From the NCBI GenBank assembly GCA_030627585.1, contig DAOURU010000050.1, positions 1 to 7,315 of the forward strand: a stretch of 7,315 bases of DNA. Reading direction: 5' to 3'. The notes under the pieces are model-generated. The model had not been told where the DNA came from and did no database searches. It was given only the letters and a program-made list of their open reading frames with translations. A program made the position numbers and the translations under genes. Of this stretch, positions 1-5,187 are shown in pieces; within the stretch, counting starts at the first letter, position 1; each line of letters opens with the position of its first letter. Source of the DNA: Bacillota bacterium. GTDB taxonomy: Bacteria; Bacillota; DSM-12270; Thermacetogeniales; Thermacetogeniaceae.

Positions 1-611
1 CCTACCGGACAAACGGCTACGCAACTTCCGCAGAAAAGACAATCTGATTCCCCTATCGGAGTATCCATAAACGGTCCGACCTTGGTCCGGAATCCACGGT
101 AGGCAAAATCAAGGGCACCCCGGCCGACAACCTCTTCACAAGCACGAATACAGCGCCCGCATAAGATGCACTTATTCATATCGCGCAGGTAGAAGGGGCT
201 GCTGTCATCAATAGCATAATCGTGCTTTTCGCCCTCGTAGGGAGCAGCACTTACTCCGTACTCGTAACAGTACTGCTGGAGGAGGCAAGCGCCGCTTTTT
301 TCACAGGTTAAGCAGTCGAGGGGGTGGTTTGCAATCAGCAGTTCAAGAAGGGTGCGCCGTGCTTCGATCAGAGCCGGTGTATTGGTACGGACTACCATCC
401 CATCGGTACAGGTCGTAACACAGGAAGCGGGAAGGTTGCGCATTCCGTCTATTTCAACAACGCATAGACGGCAAGCTCCCACCGGGGTCAGGTCCGGATC
501 GTGGCACAAGGCGGGAATTTTGATCCCAAGGGACAGGGCCGCATCCAGGACCGAGGTGCCTGCCGGAACCTGTACCGTCTGGCCATCTATGGTCACGGTA
601 ACAAGAGCCAC
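1..611 (-). CDS. NuoG-like iron-sulfur subunit, N-terminal part (formate dehydrogenase alpha or HydA-type hydrogenase), cut by window edge
   Basis: The visible 203 residues carry the electron-relay domains of a NuoG-type subunit. A plant-type [2Fe-2S] domain has Cys36, 47, 50 and 64. A His96-x3-Cys100-x2-Cys103-x5-Cys109 motif binds a His/Cys3 [4Fe-4S] cluster. Two further [4Fe-4S] ferredoxin motifs have Cys148/151/154/158 and Cys191/194/197/201. The catalytic domain (molybdopterin/tungsten formate dehydrogenase or [FeFe] H-cluster) would lie beyond position 1. Details such as LQQYCYEYGV, SPFYLRDMNKC, LDFAYRGF and a final CPVG resemble formate dehydrogenase alpha subunits more than HydA as I remember them, but this is not decisive. 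It follows the NuoF-like gene after about 31 bp and should receive electrons from, or pass them to, that subunit in a cytoplasmic complex. I chose GTG at 611, about ten bases after AAGGAG; GTG at 620 is possible. Confidence 0.85.
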   Translation of the reverse strand, partial: MALVTVTIDGQTVQVPAGTSVLDAALSLGIKIPALCHDPDLTPVGACRLCVVEIDGMRNLPASCVTTCTDGMVVRTNTPALIEARRTLLELLIANHPLDCLTCEKSGACLLQQYCYEYGVSAAPYEGEKHDYAIDDSSPFYLRDMNKCILCGRCIRACEEVVGRGALDFAYRGFRTKVGPFMDTPIGESDCLFCGSCVAVCPV

Positions 612-642
612 TTTTCTCACACTCCTTTTCCCCTAAGATACC

Positions 643-2436
643 TTACAAGCGTAAAATCGCATTCTGGCGGCACTTCTCAAAACATGTCCCGCACTTGATG
701 CACTTTTCGGGGTCAATTTTATGCGGTTCTTTCTTTGCCCCGGAAATTGCTCCGACAGGACACGCCTTCAAGCAGCGTCCGCAGCCGATACATTTTTCCT
801 CATCAATGGTGAAGACCAGCAGCGCAGAACAGGCGTGAGCCGGACAGCGTTTATCCATAATGTGCGCTTCATATTCATGGCGGAAATAACGAAGCGTAGA
901 AAGGACAGGGTTCGGTGCGGTATTCCCGAGACCGCAGAGCGCGGTTCCTTTAATGACGCGCCCCAAGCGCTCCAGGGTATCGATGTCTTCCGGCACTCCC
1001 TTGCCCTCACAAATCCTGGTTAAAATCTCCAGCATTCGCTTCGTCCCTTCCCGGCAAGGCGTACACTTTCCGCAAGACTCAGACTGGGTAAAATTCAAGA
1101 AAAAGCGCGCCAGATCTACCATACAGGTGGTTTCGTCCATAACGACCAAACCGCCTGAACCCATCATTGCCCCTGCCGCAATGAGGGATTCGTAATCAAT
1201 CGGAGTATCGATCAGCTCAACCGGTATGCACCCCCCCGAAGGGCCTCCGATCTGAACACCTTTAAATTGTTTGTCCCCCACAATACCGCCGCCAATTTCG
1301 AAAATAATCTCCCGCAAAGTAATACCCATCGGAACTTCTACGAGACCGGTGTTGTTAATCTTCCCTGTAAGGGCGAAGACCTTGGTTCCCTTGCTCTTCT
1401 CTGTACCCATGCCGGCAAACCAATCAGCGCCTCGCAGAATGATTACAGACACGTTGGCATAAGTTTCAACGTTGTTAATGTTAGAGGGCTTATCCCAAAG
1501 ACCCCGCTGGGCCGGGAACGGTGGTCTCACCCGGGGCATTCCGCGCCGGCCTTCAATCGACGCCATTAAAGCGGTTTCCTCGCCGCAGACAAAAGCTCCT
1601 GCTCCCTCTTTGATGTGCAGGTCGAAACTGAAGCCCGAACCGAGGATGTTCTCACCAAGCAGGCCGAGCTCCTCTGCCTGCGCAATGGCGATCTTTAGGC
1701 GTTTAATTGCCAGCGGGTACTCTGCCCGAACATAAATATAACCTTCGCGGCATCCGATGCCGTAAGCCGCAATCGTCATCCCCTCAATCACACTGTGGGG
1801 ATCGCCTTCGAGTACGCTCCGGTCCATAAAAGCACCAGGGTCGCCTTCGTCAGCGTTGCAGATGAGATACTTCAGGTCGCCGGGTGAACGCCGGCAGAAC
1901 TCCCATTTCAGGCCGGTCGGGAAACCGCCGCCACCGCGGCCGCGCAGACCTGAACGCTTGACTTCAGCAATTACATCTTCCGGGCTCATTTCGAAAAGAA
2001 CCTTTTCCAGGCCTTCGTATCCACCCCGGGCGATATATTCCTGGATATTTTCGGGGTTAATAGATCCGCAATTTCGCAGGGCAACCCGGAGCTGCTTCCT
2101 ATAAAAAGCAATTTCTTTATAAGTCGGGATCTGCTCCTCGGTAACAGGCGCCTTATAAAGCAAACGGTTGACAATCCGGCCTTTGAGCAAATGTTCTTCT
2201 ACAAGCTCCGGGACATCTTCCGGAGTCACTCTTACATAAAAGGTTCCTTCTGGATAAATAATCACAAGAGGACCCATCTCGCAGAAACCATGGCAACCAG
2301 TTTCGACAATTTTTACTTCTTGCTCCAGTTTGTGTTTCTCAAGTTCCTTCTGGAAAACTTCTTGAACCTGTTTGGAACCCGAGGAGGTACAACTGGTACC
2401 GCCACAAACCAGAACATGGGCTCTGACTAACTGCAA
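643..2436 (-). CDS. nuoF: NuoF-like NADH-binding flavoprotein subunit (HydB/FdhB type)
   Basis: This 597-residue subunit oxidises or reduces NAD(P)(H) on FMN and relays electrons through several FeS clusters. An N-terminal thioredoxin-like [2Fe-2S] domain has Cys11, Cys16, Cys48 and Cys52. The complex I 51-kDa core follows: the glycine-rich GRGGGGFPTGLKW loop near 166-178, NADEGDPGAF at 194-203 (NADH/FMN), and GAGAFVCGEETAL near 278-290. The core [4Fe-4S] ligands are Cys455, 458, 461 and 501. The C-terminus adds two [4Fe-4S] ferredoxin motifs (Cys549/552/555/559 and 579/582/585/589). Fused N- and C-terminal FeS domains are typical of soluble HydABC-type hydrogenases and NAD-linked formate dehydrogenases, not respiratory complex I. 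The reading frame stays open upstream to TTG 2478, but TTG 2436 lies six bases after a perfect GGAGGG, so I prefer it. The symbol reflects family membership only. Confidence 0.95.
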   Translation of the reverse strand: MQLVRAHVLVCGGTSCTSSGSKQVQEVFQKELEKHKLEQEVKIVETGCHGFCEMGPLVIIYPEGTFYVRVTPEDVPELVEEHLLKGRIVNRLLYKAPVTEEQIPTYKEIAFYRKQLRVALRNCGSINPENIQEYIARGGYEGLEKVLFEMSPEDVIAEVKRSGLRGRGGGGFPTGLKWEFCRRSPGDLKYLICNADEGDPGAFMDRSVLEGDPHSVIEGMTIAAYGIGCREGYIYVRAEYPLAIKRLKIAIAQAEELGLLGENILGSGFSFDLHIKEGAGAFVCGEETALMASIEGRRGMPRVRPPFPAQRGLWDKPSNINNVETYANVSVIILRGADWFAGMGTEKSKGTKVFALTGKINNTGLVEVPMGITLREIIFEIGGGIVGDKQFKGVQIGGPSGGCIPVELIDTPIDYESLIAAGAMMGSGGLVVMDETTCMVDLARFFLNFTQSESCGKCTPCREGTKRMLEILTRICEGKGVPEDIDTLERLGRVIKGTALCGLGNTAPNPVLSTLRYFRHEYEAHIMDKRCPAHACSALLVFTIDEEKCIGCGRCLKACPVGAISGAKKEPHKIDPEKCIKCGTCFEKCRQNAILRL

Positions 2437-2464
2437 CGTAATCCCTCCTTCCATTCGAAACTTT

Positions 2465-2977
2465 TCAAATTTCTTCAAAACGAGCGACTACGAGGTCTTC
2501 AACAATATGCCCGTGCAGGACATGACCGGTAATAATCCGGGGTACATCAGATGGTTTAACGTTTCCGTAAGTAATCCGTTTTTCCCCGGGGCGCTGCACA
2601 TCCACAAGAGGCTCTTTTTCGCACATCCCAATGCAGCCTGTTTGGGTTACCGTTGCCTGGACGTTGCGTCTATTAAGCTCTTCCAGGATGGCAGCCATAA
2701 CTTCGCGGGCGCCGGCTGCAATTCCGCAGGTTCCCATGCCGACAATAACCTTGGTTCTTCCAGTTTCCCGCGCCGCGACAAGCTCTTTTGCTTTTTCCCG
2801 AAGTTGTTTTAAATCTTCCCTGCTTTTAAGCGTCACATCTGCCACCAGGGTTTTGTCTTCAATCAGAACAGAGTTTTCTGGGATTGACCAGGTCTGAGAG
2901 CTATTTTTTTGTGAACGCACTCCAAACCCTGGTGTCTTCACCTCCTTTCCCTCGTTTTGGGGAAAATACATCTTCAA
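2465..2977 (-). CDS. Small thioredoxin-like [2Fe-2S] ferredoxin of a hydrogenase/formate dehydrogenase operon
   Basis: A protein of up to 170 residues with one thioredoxin-fold ferredoxin domain, like the NuoE C-terminus and the N-terminus of the NuoF-like neighbour. Cysteines lie at 84 (in MGTCGIAAGA), 115 and 119 (in TGCIGMC). Only three of the usual four ligand cysteines are present; the position expected to pair with Cys84 is not cysteine. Genes of this type commonly sit between nuoE-like and nuoF-like genes in NAD(P)-linked [FeFe] hydrogenase or formate dehydrogenase clusters, and their exact role is poorly defined. An auxiliary electron-transfer or assembly role is inferred. The gene lies 24 bp after the NuoE-like gene and 28 bp before the preferred NuoF start. 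The start is uncertain: TTG 2977, ATG 2971 and GTG 2941 are all in frame. The first 40 residues look unlike the family, so a shorter product is likely. Confidence 0.85.
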   Translation of the reverse strand: MKMYFPQNEGKEVKTPGFGVRSQKNSSQTWSIPENSVLIEDKTLVADVTLKSREDLKQLREKAKELVAARETGRTKVIVGMGTCGIAAGAREVMAAILEELNRRNVQATVTQTGCIGMCEKEPLVDVQRPGEKRITYGNVKPSDVPRIITGHVLHGHIVEDLVVARFEEI

Positions 2978-3001
2978 GATCCGCTATAGGGATTTCCAAA
3001 A

Positions 3002-3493
3002 CTACTGATAATTTACGAGAATATCCTTTAACTTGTCCGGAGCAAGGCGGCCGTGAGTATCATCATTAACCATAATTACAGGAGACAACCCGCAGCAGCC
3101 GAGGCAAGCGACGGTTTCCAAAGTAAATCTAAGATCGGGTGTTGTTTCGTTGTTCCCGATTTCCAATTCTTGCTGTACCCGCTCGAAAATGCGTGCACCT
3201 CCCCGTACATGGCAGGCCGTACCGAGACATACCCTAACAATGTTGCGCCCTCTCGGGCTCAGGTGGAACTGGGCATAGAAGGTTGCCACTCCAAAGACCC
3301 GGCTCGGCGGGATTCCCGTCTCGCGGGCGATCTGCAGCAGAACCTCCCTCGGCAGGTAACCGTAAATTGCCTGGGCTCCCTGTAAAATTGGAATTAAAGA
3401 ACCTTTTACACCACGCCAGCTTTCAAAGAGAGTCTCTAACTCCCTTTCCTTCTGGACATCTTCGGCAGGCTGTGTACAGCCGCATTCACACAC
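3002..3493 (-). CDS. nuoE: NuoE-like [2Fe-2S] subunit (HydC/FdhC type)
   Basis: This 163-residue protein matches the 24-kDa subunit family: an N-terminal helical region (about 20-75, with the characteristic GVATFYAQF stretch) and a C-terminal thioredoxin-like [2Fe-2S] domain. Ligands are Cys89, Cys94, Cys130 and Cys134 (C-x4-C...C-x3-C), all present. It forms the flavoprotein pair with the NuoF-like subunit and holds the cluster next to FMN. It is the first gene of the minus-strand redox operon. The start is GTG 3493, eight bases after AAAGGAGG. The N-terminus has three extra cysteines at residues 2, 4 and 6 (CECGC), outside the conserved domain. Lack of any membrane subunit nearby argues for a soluble hydrogenase or formate dehydrogenase complex, not respiratory complex I; the symbol is by family only. 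Confidence 0.93.
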   Translation of the reverse strand: MCECGCTQPAEDVQKERELETLFESWRGVKGSLIPILQGAQAIYGYLPREVLLQIARETGIPPSRVFGVATFYAQFHLSPRGRNIVRVCLGTACHVRGGARIFERVQQELEIGNNETTPDLRFTLETVACLGCCGLSPVIMVNDDTHGRLAPDKLKDILVNYQ

Positions 3494-3524
3494 TTGTTTC
3501 CCCTCCTTTCTGGTTTATTCACAT

Positions 3525-3566
3525 AATTTCCTGTTCCCCGAACCGGAGTCCGGTTAACAGGAAATT
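3525..3566 (-). promoter_or_regulatory. Long leader hairpin upstream of the NuoE-like gene
   Basis: A perfect 11-bp inverted repeat (3525-3535 with 3556-3566) encloses an inner 7-bp inverted repeat (3541-3547 with 3549-3555). A 5-base bulge (3536-3540) sits on one side. In the minus-strand transcript it would fold between the candidate promoter and the Shine-Dalgarno of the redox operon. No U-tract follows directly on either strand, so it is not a standard terminator. It could be an RNA-stability or translation-control hairpin, or an operator for a dimeric regulator; it does not match the Rex consensus I know. Confidence 0.6.
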
Positions 3567-3573
3567 TCTACAC

Positions 3574-3639
3574 TCAATGCTTTTTTTGGCCCTCTATTTG
3601 AGCGAAAATACAATATAAACCTATTCGACAGTAAATCAA
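3574..3639 (-). CDS. Possible 21-residue leader ORF upstream of the redox operon
   Basis: A TTG-initiated ORF of 21 codons starts five bases after a perfect AGGAGG (3645-3650) and ends seven bases before the leader hairpin at 3525-3566. The peptide (MIYCRIGLYC...) has two cysteines and no recognisable domain. It could be a leader peptide that couples ribosome position to the hairpin. Against this, the best candidate -35 element for the operon overlaps its start, and so short an ORF can arise by chance. Confidence 0.2.
   Translation of the reverse strand: MIYCRIGLYCIFAQIEGQKKH
3612..3639 (-). promoter_or_regulatory. Candidate sigma-A promoter of the redox operon
   Basis: On the minus strand TTGATT (3634-3639) and TATATT (3612-3617) are separated by 16 bp, giving 4/6 and 5/6 matches to the vegetative consensus. 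It would start transcription near 3605 and give a leader of about 112 nt before the GTG at 3493 that contains the 3525-3566 hairpin. A perfect TTGACA lies further upstream (3716-3721) but without a convincing -10. Confidence 0.4.
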
Positions 3640-3714
3640 AAAAACCTCCTGAAATTATGAAAAAACTGCTCAGAAAAAATGATCCAGGGTATCCTTATTT
3701 CCTTAAATTACCGC

Positions 3715-3743
3715 TTGTCAATTATGTAAACCCGTGGCATAAT
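3715..3743 (+). promoter_or_regulatory. Sigma-A promoter for the riboswitch-hydrolase unit
   Basis: TTGTCA (3715-3720) and CATAAT (3738-3743) are spaced by exactly 17 bp, a 5/6 match for each element. The predicted start is near 3750, just before the 5' strand of the riboswitch closing stem at 3759, which is the expected arrangement. Confidence 0.7.
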
Positions 3744-3758
3744 TACCATTGCAGAAAG

Positions 3759-3949
3759 TTTGCCGAATCCGTACTCTCCTGGTAAAAGAATACGGTACGG
3801 GGGAACCATCAAGCTCGCCGGCTGCGTTTGTTCGCAAGCGGAGAGGGGGTGAATCGGTAGCCGAAGACCAATGCAGACTTCGGCGCCGTAGGTTCTTTTC
3901 CTTTCAACCGAACCCATCAGCTTACCCCGGAGGCAGCGAAAGGAGGCAA
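3759..3949 (+). promoter_or_regulatory. Cyclic-di-AMP riboswitch (ydaO/yuaA type)
   Basis: The conserved landmarks of this riboswitch appear in order: TACGGGGGAACC (3796-3807), GGGGGTGAATC (3845-3855), an internal stem GCCGAAG/CTTCGGC (3860-3866 with 3878-3884), CCGAACCCATCAGC (3908-3921) and TACCCCGGAGGCA (about 3923-3935). TTGCC (3760-3764) can pair with GGCAA (3945-3949) to close the outer P1 stem, much as in the Thermoanaerobacter version I remember. The class senses c-di-AMP and usually turns genes off; it often controls wall hydrolases and osmolyte or K+ transporters. Here the 3' strand of P1 includes the last two G of the hydrolase AGGAGG (3941-3946), and I see no separate terminator before the start codon. 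Ligand-stabilised P1 could therefore block ribosome binding. Confidence 0.92.
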
Positions 3950-3953
3950 TAAA

Positions 3954-4718
3954 TTGCAAAGGGTCGGATTTCTTATCCTAGGGTTGATTTGCTTTTGCCT
4001 GGTATTAGGAGGGACAGGCTATGCCGCGGAATATTATACAGTTCAGCCGGGGGATTCTCTTTACCTAATTTCCCGGGCATACGGTCTTACCCCCGAAACT
4101 CTTATCGAAGCAAATGGACTGACAAGCACCTGGATTTGGCCGGGTCAGGTTTTAACTATCCCCATTCCCACTCGCTATGTGGTGAGGGCGGGTGATACCC
4201 TTTACCGAATTGCAGTTGCACACAGAACAACTGTTGGAAACCTGGTCTCTTTCAATTCCCTTACCTCGACGACAATCTACCCGGGGCAGGTTCTGCTTGT
4301 TCCTGAAAGCACCCCGGCAAGCACACCCGGGGCGTCGCGCTTTGGCCTCACCGCCCGCGATATTTACCTCCTGGCCCAGCTCATCCACGCCGAGGCGCAG
4401 GGTGAACCCTTTGAAGGGCAGGTCGCCATTGGTGCCGTCGTGCTCAACCGGCTCCTCAATCCGCGGTTTCCAAAAACAATTAGAGATATCATCTTTGAAT
4501 ACGGGGATGGAACATACCAGTTCGAACCGGTTCTCAACGGACGAATCTACCTCCCGCCCGGACCCTCGGCAGTCCGTGCCGCTTACGCCGCGCTTTCAGG
4601 CTGGGACCCGACCGGAGGCGCCCTCTTTTTCTACAACCCCGCGAAATCAAGGAGCAGCTTTTTTGAAAGATTCCTCGCCTTTTTATGTCGGATCGGCAAT
4701 CACGTTTTTTACCGTTAA
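3954..4718 (+). CDS. Secreted LysM-SleB family cell-wall hydrolase
   Basis: A 254-residue peptidoglycan hydrolase. Residues 1-25 form a signal peptide (hydrophobic core FLILGLICFCLVLGG, likely cleavage near YAA/E). Two LysM domains follow, about 27-70 (YTVQPGDSLYLIS) and 74-117 (YVVRAGDTLYRIA); they bind glycan N-acetylglucosamine. The hydrolase_2 (SleB/CwlJ) domain occupies about 132-254, with the catalytic glutamate probably Glu147 in IHAEAQGE and the typical YQFEPVLNGRIYLPP and SGWDPTGGALFFYNP segments. SleB enzymes are lytic transglycosylases of spore cortex; LysM-carrying relatives also act on the vegetative wall. Control by the upstream c-di-AMP riboswitch suggests vegetative or osmotic wall remodelling. 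The start is TTG 3954, seven bases after AGGAGG. Residues 235-245 (SFFERFLAFLC) diverge from the usual aromatic-SRP stretch before IGNHVF, perhaps through paired frameshifts. Confidence 0.93.
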   Translation: MQRVGFLILGLICFCLVLGGTGYAAEYYTVQPGDSLYLISRAYGLTPETLIEANGLTSTWIWPGQVLTIPIPTRYVVRAGDTLYRIAVAHRTTVGNLVSFNSLTSTTIYPGQVLLVPESTPASTPGASRFGLTARDIYLLAQLIHAEAQGEPFEGQVAIGAVVLNRLLNPRFPKTIRDIIFEYGDGTYQFEPVLNGRIYLPPGPSAVRAAYAALSGWDPTGGALFFYNPAKSRSSFFERFLAFLCRIGNHVFYR

Positions 4719-4738
4719 AATCCGTGAAACTGTACTAA

Positions 4739-4770
4739 TAGTTCATGACAAAAATAGTTCATGACAAAAA
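4739..4770. repeat. 16-bp perfect tandem duplication
   Basis: TAGTTCATGACAAAAA occurs twice head to tail at 4739-4754 and 4755-4770, directly before the terminator stem. The run of A at its right end serves as the U-tract of the minus-strand transcript. Confidence 0.9.
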
Positions 4771-4859
4771 GCCCCGCTTCCGGGGCTTTTGGCTTGCCGG
4801 CAATATTGGATTACCCGCCTTACCTTTTTCACGACTTCCCAATCCAAATCCCAGGCCAT
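4743..4859 (-). pseudogene. 38-codon ORF, probable continuation of the PDZ-protein remnant
   Basis: An ATG at 4859 overlaps the TGA of the PDZ ORF (TGATG) and opens 38 codons starting MAWDLDWEVVKKVRRVIQYC. In the same frame, codons upstream of the ATG read KKKGTGAGVV, so the protein-like stretch begins before the ATG and continues from the PDZ ORF in a shifted frame. The ORF then runs through the terminator hairpin and the 16-bp duplication, so its last dozen or so residues are unlikely to be native. I read it as part of a broken gene; no family is recognised. Confidence 0.35.
4767..4790. terminator. Bidirectional rho-independent terminator
   Basis: AAAAGCCCCG and CGGGGCTTTT form a 10-bp stem around a CTTC tetraloop. 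The minus-strand transcript ends in five U, the plus-strand transcript in four. It lies between convergent units: the hydrolase gene ends at 4718 on the plus strand and the lgt/PDZ unit ends here on the minus strand. Confidence 0.9.
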
Positions 4860-5104
4860 CACGACTCCCGCGCCTGTGCCCTTCTTTTTCCGAAAAGAAA
4901 ATACCGCGCGGTTTTGATTTGTTCTTGACCAAGCCCTCTCCTTTCGATTTCCAGAGCGGGGCAGCGGGCAGCTTGCAGGAGCCGGAAGGCTTCTACCCGC
5001 GCGTGAACAGGCCTCCCGCGCACAGTTTTAATAACATCCCCCCTGGTTAAACCCGCCCGCGCCGCGGGAGAACCAGGAATCACTCCTGACACTTCGGCCT
5101 CCAA
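4859..5104 (-). CDS. Short PDZ-domain protein, probably a gene remnant
   Basis: The 81-residue product is mostly one PDZ domain: VSGVIPGSPAARAGLTRGDVI at about 5-25 is the carboxylate-binding loop and helix, then TVRGRPV and a VEAFRLLQAA helix. PDZ domains bind peptide C-termini and usually belong to larger proteins. TTG 5104 lies five bases after CCGGAGG, so translation is plausible, and lgt ends 83 bp upstream. However, the frame is open well upstream across the end of lgt with no start codon, and codons 5209-5105 read like protein (TFSRELRNFCQEHAASFRV...). Downstream, a neighbouring frame also looks coding. I infer an internal piece of a larger protein that has lost its N-terminus and been frameshifted near the T-run at 4885-4889. 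No parent family is identified. Confidence 0.5.
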   Translation of the reverse strand: MEAEVSGVIPGSPAARAGLTRGDVIKTVRGRPVHARVEAFRLLQAARCPALEIERRGLGQEQIKTARYFLFGKRRAQARES

Positions 5105-5187
5105 ATTTGCCTCCGGAACGGATACAAAAGAAGGCTCGAGGAGAAGGGGAACACGGAAAGAAGCCGCGTGCTCTTGGCAAAAATTCC

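Noticed and set aside
352..636. Plus-strand 94-codon ORF
   Set aside because: It is antisense to the NuoG-like ferredoxin domains, whose cysteine motifs show that the minus strand is the coding one.
851..859. Isolated DnaA-box-like TTATCCATA
   Set aside because: It lies inside the NuoF-like coding region alone, with no neighbouring boxes, so it is most likely chance.
643..3493. Respiratory complex I (nuo) operon
   Set aside because: There are no membrane subunits, and the NuoF-like protein has fused N- and C-terminal ferredoxin domains typical of soluble hydrogenase or formate dehydrogenase complexes.
3525..3566. Leader hairpin as a rho-independent terminator
   Set aside because: No run of T follows the stem directly on either strand; the nearest T7 is at 3581-3587 on the plus strand, about 15 bases away.
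3657..3785. Plus-strand 42-codon ORF starting at ATG 3657
   Set aside because: It has no Shine-Dalgarno, spans the plus-strand promoter and enters the riboswitch, and its translation has no protein-like pattern.
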